Positions 48,195 through 58,189 of a DNA stretch of 64,000 nucleotides are shown here, piece by piece. Within the stretch, counting starts at the first letter, position 1; each line of letters starts with the position of its first letter. The DNA is from Strongyloides papillosus (taxonomy: Eukaryota > Nematoda > Chromadorea > Rhabditida > Strongyloididae), in NCBI GenBank assembly GCA_005656395.1, contig SRSI01000054.1, positions 62,001 through 126,000 of the forward strand, in the 5' to 3' direction. The position numbers were made by a program, and so were the translations under genes. The notes beneath the pieces were generated by a model that saw only the letters and a program-made list of their open reading frames with translations, did not search any database and was not told the origin of the DNA.

Positions 48195-48956
48195 ATGGCT
48201 CAACCAACCATGGCTCAACGTCAATCTTACGACTTTTGCTTATCTGTTACCTTATTCAATCATCGTGACCAAACTCAACGTGTCGAACAATTCTTGGAAT
48301 CTTTAAATGAAGCTTTTGAATTAGATGGTATTACTCAAGATAGAGTTAAGATCAACGTACTCCGTCAACGTGTTGAACAAGTCACCAGACGTTTGTTACC
48401 ACCTGTCGCTGTGGCTGAAACTTTCCAATCTTACTCTACAAAGATCAGAAATGCTTTCCCATCTAGCTACTCTGACACACTTGCCTCTGATAAGTACTAC
48501 AAGTTCAAGATCGACATGAAATCGTTTGAAGAATCCTTACTCCAATTTGAACATCTCGCTGAAATCGTCTTAGCCAACTACCCTGAAGCTGATAAATTGA
48601 ATTCTATCAAAGATCGTCTAAAATGTCAACTCGCCTCTTATAAAGATCTGTACGAATATGTTAGAGATTTCGATGGAAATCCTGTTACGCTTTTTAGAGA
48701 TCTGATTCATCGGTATGATGACGAAAAGATAAGAAGACAAACTGCTAACGCTGGTAAGTTCTCAAGATACACTTCTTTTTCTCGTTTTAAGTCTATTAAG
48801 TGTTATCATTGCCAAATCTTGGGACATACTAGTGATCAGTGTAAAAGAAAGAAACAAGGTGCTCCACCAGGTGATTATTCAAGACGTCCTATCAAAACTG
48901 AAGTTGAAGGTGATGCTACTGGAAGACCAATCTCCAATGAAGTTCATTTAAACTAA
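48195..48956 (+). CDS. gag: Gag of the gypsy element
   Basis: From the first ATG (48195) it encodes 253 residues ending TAA at 48954. The body is a helical capsid-like region (FNHRDQTQRVEQFLESLNEA, LRQRVEQVTRRLLPP). Near residue 197 comes one zinc knuckle, CYHCQILGHTSDQC (CX2CX4HX4C), then a basic tail that binds RNA. Gag forms the particle that packages the element's RNA. The same frame is open without any ATG for 93 codons upstream (from 47916) with good protein character (SESDQFVYTQIEDVLNTLSS), so the real start may be upstream by splicing or a non-AUG codon. Pol follows by -1 frameshifting at 48947. Confidence 0.9.
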   Translation: MAQPTMAQRQSYDFCLSVTLFNHRDQTQRVEQFLESLNEAFELDGITQDRVKINVLRQRVEQVTRRLLPPVAVAETFQSYSTKIRNAFPSSYSDTLASDKYYKFKIDMKSFEESLLQFEHLAEIVLANYPEADKLNSIKDRLKCQLASYKDLYEYVRDFDGNPVTLFRDLIHRYDDEKIRRQTANAGKFSRYTSFSRFKSIKCYHCQILGHTSDQCKRKKQGAPPGDYSRRPIKTEVEGDATGRPISNEVHLN

Positions 48957-51829
48957 CGGGGTCCAGAGAGCCTCCTCTGGACTTAAACAACAAAGCACCT
49001 AACAGACCTGAATCTCCTAGAGTTCTTGCTACGGTTATTGTAAATGGGTTATCTGCTACTGCTCTTCTCGATGGTGGATCTGATGTTAGTATCATTAATA
49101 CGGACTTAGCTAAACAGCTTGATTTATGTGTTTCAAATGACGTTGAAAGTATTACTACACTCGCGGGTAAATGTGAAATGGTATTAGTTGAATCTCCTGT
49201 ATCTCTACAAATCAATGATCGATCTCGTATCACGTGTAGCCGAAATCAACTCTATTCTGGTCCAACTCCTAACTATGCTCAACTACTTCTTGGTAGACCT
49301 GCTCTTGCTAGTTTTGGAATCATAATTGACTACAGTACATCTACTTTTTCTTACAGACCTGATTTTAATGATAAAAACTGTCAATTTGTTCTAAAAGATA
49401 AGTCACAAGATGAACTTGAGTTTAAATCTAAATTAGAGAAAACCTTCCCATCATTAATATCCCAGCATATGTATGATGTGGGTGAAGGCTTTGCAACGGC
49501 ACCTCCTCAAGATTTTACAACTACCAATCCTATCAAAGACTACAAAGTATTCAATCGTAAGTATCCATTACCGGGTGAAAGAGAAACAATTCAATCAATG
49601 TTAGACCAAGGAATTCTGAAAACAACCAAATCTTTAGAGATCTGCAATCACTATCTTATTGACAAACCTCATTCAAAGGAAAAACGTTTTATTATTGACT
49701 GTCGACCAGTTAATAATCGTACTCGAAAGTTATGGACTGAAAATAGAAAAACAACTTCTCTTGTCAACTCTTTTCACATGTTTAAATTTGCCCCTTGTGT
49801 TGATCTCAGATCTGGATATAATCAAGTTAATCTCGCTGAAAGTGATCTTCATATGTACAATTTTCAATTCTTACATCAACGATTTACATTTACAAAACTG
49901 CCCCAAGGCTCCATCAACGCACCAATCATTTATCAAAACCTTATGGAAGATCTTGTATTACCGTTACGACAAGAATTTGACGAAAATCTACATGCTATTA
50001 TCGTGTATCTGGACGATATATTGGTTCTTAGTAATACTGATTCAGAAGAACATAAACGTGTTATGTGGGAATTATGCAAACTATTCAATGAACGTAAAGT
50101 CAAATTAAATTGGGAAAAATGTCATTTTATTCATCAAACAATATGTTTCTTAGGCTGGAAGTTTTCTGGTAAAGACATGTATCCTGAACCAGATAGTGTT
50201 CCAGAGAAAATGAAAGTTCTACCTACATCAAAAGTTATATTATACAAATGGTTACAAACTCTCAATTATTATAGAATATCAATTCCAAAATATGCTGAAA
50301 AGACTACAGACCTGTATTTTCTCACTCGTCAACGCTCGTCAAAACATGTTCAATGGACTGAATCTACAATTCAAGCTTATCATGAAATAATCAACTTGGT
50401 ATACAGTAAGCCTCGCATACAACTTCGTGATCACTCAAAGAAAGTTATTATGGAAGTCGACGCATCCCAATTATGCATTGGAGCTGTACTGTTACAAGAA
50501 TCTGACAATCCCGAGAATGAAGAAGTTTTATTTAGAAAGGAATATGTACCGATCTGTTATTATTCTGAAATGTTATCTTCAACCAAGAAAGCTCGTGCTG
50601 CAACGTATCTCGAATTGTATGGCATAAAGAAAGCTTTAATCTTCTTTGCTCCACTTATATCTCAAGAAGAACTGACTGTTTATTCTGACCATAAACCACT
50701 GGAGAAGGTTTTAGAACATAACGTTACCCCCAGATATGCTGACCTGATCGATGCCATTTCTTCATATTCAATAAAGATACATTACATTAATGGAAAGAGT
50801 AACTCTCTATCAGACCTGTTAAGCCGGATGTTTGCGTATGAATCTCTCGAATCCCATCATTTAACTGTATCTACTGACAATTCAAAAAGTCAACTATTGG
50901 CACAAGAATTATTTGATGAGTATCATAAGAAGCTATCACATATCTGTTATTCAAAAATGAAAGACTATGTTATCGAACATCTTCATGAACTTAAGTTGTC
51001 ACACTATATGGTACTGGAAGTTTTGGAAAAGTTACTTATCTTAATAAAAGAATGTCCGATCTGCAACCAAAACAACCCACTTAAGAGAAAGAAGAAATTA
51101 AGAACAACCCCTACGACTGTGCTAAAAATACTTTATCTTGACTTTGCCTTATTAGAGAATCACTATGTTTTAGTAATGATTGATGGTTTTTCGAAATACC
51201 TATGGACGGTTGTCACTGAATCACAATCTACTAACATTGTTATTACTGCTCTGCACTCTATTCAGAATCAACTTGATTGCCCTATTATTACTATTCGTGC
51301 TGATAATTTCAAGTCTTTTACTAGCCCACAACTCATCCAAGAATTCCCAGAAATTAAGTTTGAATCAACTATCCCGAATGAACATACTTCAAATGGTGTT
51401 GCTGAACGTGTTATTCGAACACTTCGTGCTCTTCTCAAGAAAGATGAGTCAACATTTCGCGGAAGGAATAGTTTTCAAAGAAGGGTGGCGGTTGTGACTA
51501 GGAATTATAATAGAACTAAACATTCAAGTACTGGTGAAAGACCTAGAGATCTGATTTTTGCTTTTTCTACTCATGGCATTTCAAGAGATCCTGAAGATAT
51601 TAAGTTGAAAAATCTCAAGCTAGAAACTCTCCAATATGTTAACAACCCTGTGGCTTATAGAATCTACAAACAAGGAAAACCTGAGACTGCTGTTGGTATT
51701 CTTCAAAGTGTTAACGAAAATGATGATACTGTTATGATTAAGTCGAAGGAAAACTCAATGATCAAAAGACCTGTTCTAAAAATTAGGCCACTGGAAAATT
51801 TTAAAGGAGGGAGAAGTAAGAATGGATGA
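48941..51829 (+). CDS. pol: Pol polyprotein of the gypsy element
   Basis: This frame opens at 48941, after a TGA at 48938, and runs 962 codons to a TGA at 51827. Domains in order: aspartic protease (ALLDGGSDVSIIN near 49055-49093, with DGG where DTG/DSG is usual); reverse transcriptase (VDLRSGYNQV, LPQGSINAP, YLDDI at about 50007); RNase H (MEVDASQLCIGAVLL, ATYLELYGI, YSDHKPLE); integrase with an HHCC-like finger (ECPICNQNN) and catalytic Asp (LYLDFA), Asp (RADNF) and Glu (NGVAERV). It makes the cDNA and inserts it. It is expressed as a Gag-Pol fusion by frameshift. The last five codons lie inside the 3' LTR. No disabling stop was seen. Confidence 0.95.
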   Translation, partial: SSFKLTGSREPPLDLNNKAPNRPESPRVLATVIVNGLSATALLDGGSDVSIINTDLAKQLDLCVSNDVESITTLAGKCEMVLVESPVSLQINDRSRITCSRNQLYSGPTPNYAQLLLGRPALASFGIIIDYSTSTFSYRPDFNDKNCQFVLKDKSQDELEFKSKLEKTFPSLISQHMYDVGEGFATAPPQDFTTTNPIKDYKVFNRKYPLPGERETIQSMLDQGILKTTKSLEICNHYLIDKPHSKEKRFIIDCRPVNNRTRKLWTENRKTTSLVNSFHMFKFAPCVDLRSGYNQVNLAESDLHMYNFQFLHQRFTFTKLPQGSINAPIIYQNLMEDLVLPLRQEFDENLHAIIVYLDDILVLSNTDSEEHKRVMWELCKLFNERKVKLNWEKCHFIHQTICFLGWKFSGKDMYPEPDSVPEKMKVLPTSKVILYKWLQTLNYYRISIPKYAEKTTDLYFLTRQRSSKHVQWTESTIQAYHEIINLVYSKPRIQLRDHSKKVIMEVDASQLCIGAVLLQESDNPENEEVLFRKEYVPICYYSEMLSSTKKARAATYLELYGIKKALIFFAPLISQEELTVYSDHKPLEKVLEHNVTPRYADLIDAISSYSIKIHYINGKSNSLSDLLSRMFAYESLESHHLTVSTDNSKSQLLAQELFDEYHKKLSHICYSKMKDYVIEHLHELKLSHYMVLEVLEKLLILIKECPICNQNNPLKRKKKLRTTPTTVLKILYLDFALLENHYVLVMIDGFSKYLWTVVTESQSTNIVITALHSIQNQLDCPIITIRADNFKSFTSPQLIQEFPEIKFESTIPNEHTSNGVAERVIRTLRALLKKDESTFRGRNSFQRRVAVVTRNYNRTKHSSTGERPRDLIFAFSTHGISRDPEDIKLKNLKLETLQYVNNPVAYRIYKQGKPETAVGILQSVNENDDTVMIKSKENSMIKRPVLKIRPLENFKGGRSKNG
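48947..48982 (+). promoter_or_regulatory. -1 ribosomal frameshift signal between gag and pol
   Basis: The heptamer T TTA AAC (48947-48953, gag phase) is followed at once by the gag stop TAA. After 7 bases from the heptamer comes a perfect hairpin: GTCCAGAG (48961-48968), loop AGCCTC, CTCTGGAC (48975-48982), extendable by G-U pairs. Slipping back one base re-pairs as TTT AAA and enters the pol frame, which opens only at 48941, so the gag-pol overlap is 16 nt. Heptamer, spacing and stem all fit known -1 frameshift sites. Confidence 0.92.
51803..51814 (+). promoter_or_regulatory. Polypurine tract
   Basis: AAAGGAGGGAGA directly precedes the 3' LTR, the position and composition of the plus-strand primer of LTR retroelements. 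It lies inside the end of pol. Confidence 0.8.
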
Positions 51830-51955
51830 ATCCTGAACGGATTGTTAGCTCAATGAGTCCTATCCTGATTACCTGTTCACCTGTCATTGGGATTATTAAT
51901 TATCATTCTTTTTATATTGCTATAACCCCAGTTTCATTCTAATAAAATTTTTACT
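51815..51955 (+). repeat. 3' LTR of the gypsy element
   Basis: Same 141 bp as the 5' LTR. Its first 15 bases contain the last codons and TGA stop of pol. Confidence 0.95.
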
Positions 51956-52035
51956 TTTTTATTAACTACGCAAATAGAGGGAAATGTTTTTTACAAGATT
52001 CACTTTTTCTCCTTTTTAATTTTTAGCTCTGAAGG

Positions 52036-52870
52036 CTACAATGCAGCAATATCTTGAAGCGTCTTTATGAAAAAATCTCTTTCCTTATTATTTTTTCGCC
52101 AGATGGACTCAACAAGATAACTGTCTAGCATATTTCTATTTATACCTCTCTGTTTCTCATTCCTCCATTTCGCACTGCTCCACATTCTTTCTACTGTCTG
52201 CGTGTGAGCTCCAGACTCAGGGTCCATAAAGTTGTATTTGTGGTTAATTCATAAGTGTTCAAAACCCTGAACCTCAAGTTCACTGGTCTTAAACGACCTC
52301 AACAATTCGAATAAATCGTTAAGCCTTCTTCAATTCTCTCCAAAATGACACTGGTGAGGGTCTTAAATCTTCTGTTCGAAACTGCAGTCAGGAAGCATTC
52401 ACCAGTTTCACAACATACTCTCCCGAAAATCCATACTAGTGGTAGAAATCGACTACAGTGATTTTACCTTTTACTGAAGAGGCACTCATCTATCTCCACA
52501 ATTTTTTCCGGTTCTCCAATTTTCTGGGCCTTCATGTGTTGCGTTGAACCCACATACATCTCTCTTATGAAATTGCACCAGTCTACTGCTGTATTATGGT
52601 TTATTTGGAGCTGTTTCTCACAAAAATTGATAGAGACAAGCTCCGCACTCCAGTATTAGATAAATCTGATTGCAGTTACAAACTCCAGTCTGCTGTCACT
52701 AAACCATGTGCCATTTTTCACAACTATTTCTTTGTGGCAGGTGCGCAAATTGCAGTTTCATTGAATTTTTTGCCCTATATAGAGCTTCATTTGGTGTCTT
52801 TCAGGACAAATTCTCTCTTTTGGTAAAAAGACATGTTCCTGCAAGAAGGCATTGGCATCTTCTTTAGTTG
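52036..52870 (-). pseudogene. Merlin/IS1016-like (ISXO2-type) transposase pseudogene
   Basis: The minus strand reads, with frame changes: a decayed N-terminus with the family's Cys spacing, CNFIREMYVGSTQHM, KIVEIDECLFSKR (Glu-Asp catalytic region), PLVWIFGRVCCETGECFLTA, RRFKTLTSVILERIEEG, and an intact 62-codon end starting MDPESGAHTQTVERMWSSAK (family pattern DP.TGAHTQ.IE..W) and then KQRGINRNMLDSYL. This is the DDE transposase shared by eukaryotic Merlin elements and bacterial IS1595/IS1016. Stops and at least two frameshifts make it inactive. Terminal repeats were not identified. It starts just past the gypsy element's 3' end. Confidence 0.85.
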
Positions 52871-53615
52871 CTGGTAGATTCCACAAATTGATACAAATAA
52901 TTAAATTTAGCGTAGTAAAACGAACGAACTAACTAAAATGATTTCTTTGGTTTTTTATGTTTTAAAACTATTTTATTTTTTGGATTTTCTCCTCATTATC
53001 ATTAAAAAGGTATCATTTAATCAATTTAAATTAATTTTTTTATCATATTATCACTTTTTATTAACAAAAAAATAATTTTAAAAATGGCCCTACCGAAAAA
53101 GAAGAATACTTAATTTTGATATTATTGACAAAATTTTACTACTTGTATGTAAACAAATATTATGGAAAAATTTTTAATTTCGTATAAAGAACTAAGATAA
53201 TATGCAGTAAAGTTGGAAAAATTTTAAAAAATTTATGAAATTAGCACTTAAAAAAATAATGTAGCAATTTTAATTTATAAAAATTAATTATGCTCAAATG
53301 GAACAATTATTGGATAACAATATGATTTTTTACTTGGCGTATTAATAATTAGTCACTTAAACAAAAAGGCATTTTTGTCAATGATAACAAGATGACTAGT
53401 TTCTCTACCAAAGTAATTCGTAGGCCTATAGTTTATCTTTTTTTTTTCTTTTCAAGTATTTTTCAGGACAGAAATAGTTAAAAAACATTGTATTTTCTTT
53501 GATTTATGATATTATCATTTGAATTGACTAGAAAATTTGTCTAATATTGTCGATTTAATCTTAATTAACCTAGTAAGTCTTTCTAGGCTTCTATATTTAG
53601 AAATAATATAAGCTT
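52871..53615. other. AT-rich DNA with no gene
   Basis: Nothing recognisable. Confidence 0.6.
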
Positions 53616-54080
53616 TTATTTGCGATAGTAAGATATTATGCAATAATATAAGAAGTAACAATGAGTAATGATTATTAAGTTATAAGATCTTGGTATATAT
53701 ATTCGTTCAAAAGATAGGCGTTGCCTACGTCTTATGAAAAACCAAATTTTTGTGTCTATATTGACAACACTTTTAACAACTCCAATAAAACATTTAAATG
53801 TCGATTGATTACATTTGTATGCAAGAAATGAACCCTTGGAAAATAGCTCATCATATTTTGGCTCGATTATGCATAACTTTAAAGTATATTTATCTAATTC
53901 TTGAATGTCGAAAGAAAAATTACCAAAATAATAATGGCGAAGATCTTTAACAGATATTTTAGTCTCTAAATTTTTATTGTCTTGTAATTTTTTCTTTTTT
54001 TTATCGACTATAGCATTAGTGACACTAAAGTCACTCAATCTTGTCTGCAATTGATTAAGATTTTTGTCTACTGTCTTTAA
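53616..54080 (-). CDS. Exon of an unrecognised gene, split by a TTAA element
   Basis: A minus-strand frame of about 155 codons starts inside the TTAA target at 54080. It has a coiled, charged start (KTVDKNLNQLQTRLSDFSVT), a Lys run, then a mixed domain (LKLCIIEPKYDELFSKGSFL and TFKCFIGVVKSVVNIDTKIW), ending TAA at 53616. The last 20 residues turn hydrophobic and may be intron. On the far side of the inserted element (57766-57812) the frame continues upstream (YHYNNLYRTKFNL) to an acceptor (TCTATAG). Removing the insert and one TTAA therefore restores a continuous exon. No family is recognised. Confidence 0.55.
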   Translation of the reverse strand, partial: LKTVDKNLNQLQTRLSDFSVTNAIVDKKKKKLQDNKNLETKISVKDLRHYYFGNFSFDIQELDKYTLKLCIIEPKYDELFSKGSFLAYKCNQSTFKCFIGVVKSVVNIDTKIWFFIRRRQRLSFERIYIPRSYNLIIITHCYFLYYCIISYYRK

Positions 54081-55467
54081 CTCTTTCACTGCCGGACGAC
54101 GCGTATATACGTCATGAACAAAAATTTTAATGTGTAGTGGTTATCAACAACCTATTAGAGGAGAAAATTTCGTCAGAAAATGATTTTCGATTTTTAAAGT
54201 TTTGATGATAAATATACTTAGTACATTTAATTTCTTATCAAACCGTACAATATCACTTCATTCTTAAGTTTCATTCTTAAGATATACTCTTCCAAACATG
54301 GAAAAAAGACAAATATGGTCACCTATTTGAAGTCTTTAAAATAGTTACTTTAATCTGAAAATTTGCAGAAACATGTAATTTTGGATCTAGAACATGCCTG
54401 CAAAAAATTGTTCGATTTGAGTTTTTCATTCTTGAGATATCGAGATTTCTCAAGAATGCTTTTTTACAACAAAATTTTGGGATTTCAAAACGGATTATCT
54501 CAGTACAGAATAAATTTTTCAAAAAACAAAAAAAAACCATTTTGCGCATCTCTTTTCTCTACATTTTAAGTATAGTCCCAAGAAAATTGATAAAGTTTGA
54601 GTATAAGTTTTCTTTTCGCGGGTGATTACAAAAAAACCAAAAAAATCGGATTGCGTGTTTACTCGGTAATAAATATTCTAAAACTTTTAAATTTCATATT
54701 GCATTAGTTACAACATTTTTTCAGTAAAACATTCTCTATCGAATGGCATATACTTGAGATTTATCCGATCATTCGTTATCGAGATATTCTCAATTATATT
54801 CGGTCAATTTTTTTTTTGAAAAAAATTTTTTCTTCATTCTTTTTAAAAAAAAATCTAGAAAATGAACAGGTATTGACGAAAGCTCAAAAACAGGTCGAGG
54901 GAATCTTCTTGCACACATTTTGAAATATTAACGATTAATTTATCTCAATCCATTCTTGAGATAATCTGAAATAACCTATGAAAATTTTCAAGATTTTTTG
55001 CCCAGTGACGTTTTTCCAATTTGCTTATTAGGAAAATTTTTAAAATTCAAATTATTAATTGAGGTAGATAACAAATATTATTAAAATATAATGTAAAAAA
55101 ACAACTAATACATAAATATAAATAGCAATGCAATGATTCACAAAGACTTTGTAACTAAATATTTAAAGATTTTTAGAAATTAATTTAAAACTCATTTGTA
55201 ATTAAGAGAAATACCGCTTATATGAAAATTCTTAATATTATATTGACACATATTATTCTCTATACGCAAAGAGGAAAAAATTAAGTCAAATAATAATTTT
55301 TCAATTTTTTTGGTTTTTTTCAATATATATTTAAGAAAATGAGATTAAAATCAGGTAAAAATCAGTTTCATACGAAGTCGCATTCTTAAGATATATAAAT
55401 TTAAAGGTATGGAATTTCAAAATTTAGTACTTCAATTTGCCCTGAGATATTGATTTTTTAATTAAAG

Positions 55468-56045
55468 TTTCACAGGTACGTACAATTTCTTATGGTTTGT
55501 TTACGTACAAACAATAAAATTTGCAAAAAAAGTCCAATCCCAAAATTAGTAAGTCATCGAAAATTTCCTTATATCTCAAAGGAAAAGTTTACTTTTTAAA
55601 TGGTTTTCATTATATGCGCTTTTTTTATTAAAATAAAAATGTATATTTTAAATATGTTGAATAGAAAAAATAAATATTGTTTCATTTGAATTTTCGTTCT
55701 TGATACATCTATATAAATGAGAATAATCTTGAGATGTTTTGATTCCTTAAAACTCTTTTAAAATGATCCTAAAAACTAGAAATTTCACAGGTACGTGCAA
55801 TTTCTTATGGTTGTTACGCACAAACAATAAAATTCACAAAAAAGTCGATACAAGAAAATAGTAAGTCATCGAAAATTCCCCTATATCTCAGAGGAAAATT
55901 TTGCCTCTTAAAGGTTTTTCGTTACATGCACTTTTTTTTATTAAAATAAAAATGTATTTTAAATATGTTGAACAGAAAAAATAAATATTAGCTTCATTTG
56001 AATTTTTGCTCTTGAGATACATCTACTTCAGTAAGAATAATATTA
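55468..56045. repeat. Tandem duplication inside the TTAA element
   Basis: The copies start TTTCACAGGTACGT at 55468 and 55783 (315 bp apart) and share TAAGTCATCGAAAATT, TATATCTCA, TTTTTTTATTAAAATAAAAA and the following 60 bp with scattered changes. Noncoding. Confidence 0.8.
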
Positions 56046-57369
56046 AAATTTGTAATCTCCCCAAAATAAAAAAATTACAAGAACAACTAATTTTTTGAAA
56101 GGAAAACAAAAAACAACAATTCATAAAAGTCATTGGATTAATTGTTTTAAACAATTTTAAATATCAATTTATATTTTTAAGAGCATAGTAGATAGGATAG
56201 GTGAAAAAATTGGTTTTTATTTAATTATATGTAATTTTTGTGCAGATTGGGATTTTTTTCAATCAGTGCAATATATGACAATTATTAAGATATGGTAAAA
56301 AAATTAAAATCAAATTATATTTGGCTTTTTGAGATTTAACAAAATTTTTATTAAATACCATTTATTCTAGAATAGAATAGATTTTTTCCTCTAAATATTT
56401 TTATGTAAAAATGATCTAAACTAAATTGTCTCAAAATAACGCAATCTAGCCACGCATATTAAAATTTTGAAAAAATGTTTGCAAATTTATGATATAGCGA
56501 TGCACATGCTTATTTTTTAAAAAATGTAAAAATACCTAAAAGTTTTGTTTTGATTTATAAAAACTGGAAAATAAAGTTACCTAAATTTATATGTTGAAAC
56601 TAATCATCAAGGCATTTTAAAAGTAAATTTTATAATATTTTATTAAAAAAATTAACAATACTTTGATTTAAATATATTTATATTTTTTTAAAGTCTATAT
56701 AAATTTTTTAATACGAAACGTTTCCGAGTTATTATTTTGATTTATTTTTTATCTTATCAACTTTGAGAAATATTTTTATCATTTTAAATACATTAAAAAT
56801 TTGTGTTATAATCTTTATAATACATTTTAAAAAGTTTTTTTTTTCAAACAAATATAAAACAAAATAAAAACTACGCATTAAATTTATAAAGGTATTTTTT
56901 ACTATGTAACCAAAATGCGAAAATATAAAATAACAATCGCAAAAATTGGATTATTTTAAGTTCAATAATTATGAAATACTTATGATCAGCCTCAAATATT
57001 ATTAATATTTTAAAAATTAGCCAAACTTAAAACTAATCTATATTTTTAAAATTTATCATTTTTAATAATCTAAAACTTTCATATTAATACTAATTAGAAG
57101 TCTAACGTAAACATTATTCTTAGTTTTTATATTAAAAATTTGTTAAAATTTATTCAAACTTAAAATATCAAATGAATTTAAAATCATGAGGATATGTAAT
57201 AAAACGATTTTGATATGTTTTATAAACTTTTAATGTTCAAAAGCCTATAAAATCTGAATAATAATTACTAATATTATGAGATACAAAAATATTACTTGGA
57301 ATTTTAAAATGTATGTTATTATAAAACAAAAGATTTTGAGTTTTTTAAATTCTAAATATTTTAAAAATT

Positions 57370-57485
57370 TCTTGCGAGTAAGTAGCGACGAGCGCAGAGA
57401 GTTGCTGTTTATGGAAAAAAGGTTCTGCCCTGCGGGCAAGCAGCGACGAGCGAAGCGAGGCTGCGGCTTGTTTATATCGTAGACG
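57370..57485. repeat. GC-rich repeat island
   Basis: About 110 bp of far higher GC than anything nearby. Two related units, AGTAGCGACGAGCGCAGAGA and AAGCAGCGACGAGCGAAGCG, are each followed by a Leu/Cys-like GTTGCTG or GGCTGCGGCTTG. The second unit can fold (CAAGCAGC against GCTGCGGCTTG). It sits near the right end of the TTAA element. Origin unknown. Confidence 0.7.
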
Positions 57486-57829
57486 GGAAATTTTGGAATA
57501 AATTTACTTTTTCTTAATAAATTATTTATATTAAAAAAAGAAACAAAGAAAAAAAAATTACAAAAAACAGTTGATGATAAAATTCAAAAATGAATTTTAT
57601 AAAATCATAAGAAAAACATGTATTTTTAGTTTATTTATTTAAATTTTACTGACAAATTTACTACCAAGTATTTGTTAACCGTTTATTTTACGTAAAAGCA
57701 ATATTTCTATTTTACATACATAAGAGTGCGTAAAATAAAGGAAAAAAACTTCGGCAGTGAAAGAGTTAATAAATTAAATTTTGTTCTATATAAATTGTTA
57801 TAATGATAAATACTATAGATTCAATTGCT

Positions 57830-58189
57830 ATTATGGCAGAAAAAAGAGTAATTATTTCAGGTAGAATTTTATATAATTTCAATCATCACAAGATATAGAT
57901 ATTCAATTAAAAATTTCGAACCACTATCTTTTTTATTTTACCCTACATAATACAATGTCTAATACCTTATTATTAAATATATTAGTAATAAAATGATATA
58001 TAATTCATATCATATATCATACATATCTAAATTTATCGTTTATATATCATTTATATTCTACATTATATACTAGAGTATACAACTTCAAATAAATTAAAGA
58101 AAAATTATTAAAGTTAATAGTTAAAAGAGACGGACTACAGTAAATTTGTATAATTTTAATCAATCTATTATCATTTTAGAAGATAGTAC
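57830..58189. other. No gene seen
   Basis: AT-rich; ends in an acceptor-like TATCATTTTAG at about 58180 before the NADAR copy. Confidence 0.5.

Larger units (their letters stand above)
47307..51955 (+). mobile_element. Complete Ty3/gypsy LTR retrotransposon
   Basis: Two identical 141-bp LTRs (47307-47447 and 51815-51955) flank a leader, gag, and pol in the order protease, reverse transcriptase, RNase H, integrase, which is the Ty3/gypsy order. TTTTT lies on both outer sides, a possible 5-bp target duplication. Gag and pol are in different frames joined by a -1 frameshift signal. A purine-rich tract (AAAGGAGGGAGA, 51803-51814) abuts the 3' LTR and would prime plus-strand synthesis. Identical LTRs and intact frames imply a very recent insertion. 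The element is clearly GC-richer than the host DNA. Confidence 0.95.
54081..57765. mobile_element. 3.7-kb TTAA-flanked piggyBac-type element without transposase
   Basis: Left: TTAA (54077-54080) then CTCTTTCACTGCCGGACGAC. Right: GGCAGTGAAAGAG then TTAA (57766-57769). The 14-bp ends (CTCTTTCACTGCCG) match, and the left end has a near-palindrome ACGCGTATATACGT close by, as piggyBac-like ends often do. No transposase frame was found in 3.7 kb. The interior has repeated TCTTGAGATAT-type phrases and a 315-bp tandem duplication. It is inserted within the exon at 53.6 kb. Confidence 0.75.

Noticed and set aside
48916..49233. Minus-strand frame of 105 codons across the gag-pol junction
   Set aside because: It is antisense to the frameshift signal and protease region, with no independent support.
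49659..51497. Alternative plus-strand frames within pol (about 49659-50108, 50427-50627, 51180-51497)
   Set aside because: They overlap conserved reverse transcriptase, RNase H and integrase motifs in the pol frame and are shadows.
47302..51960. TTTTT as a definite 5-bp target duplication of the gypsy element
   Set aside because: The length fits, but a T-run next to an LTR that itself ends in TTTTTACT is weak evidence, so it is only called possible.
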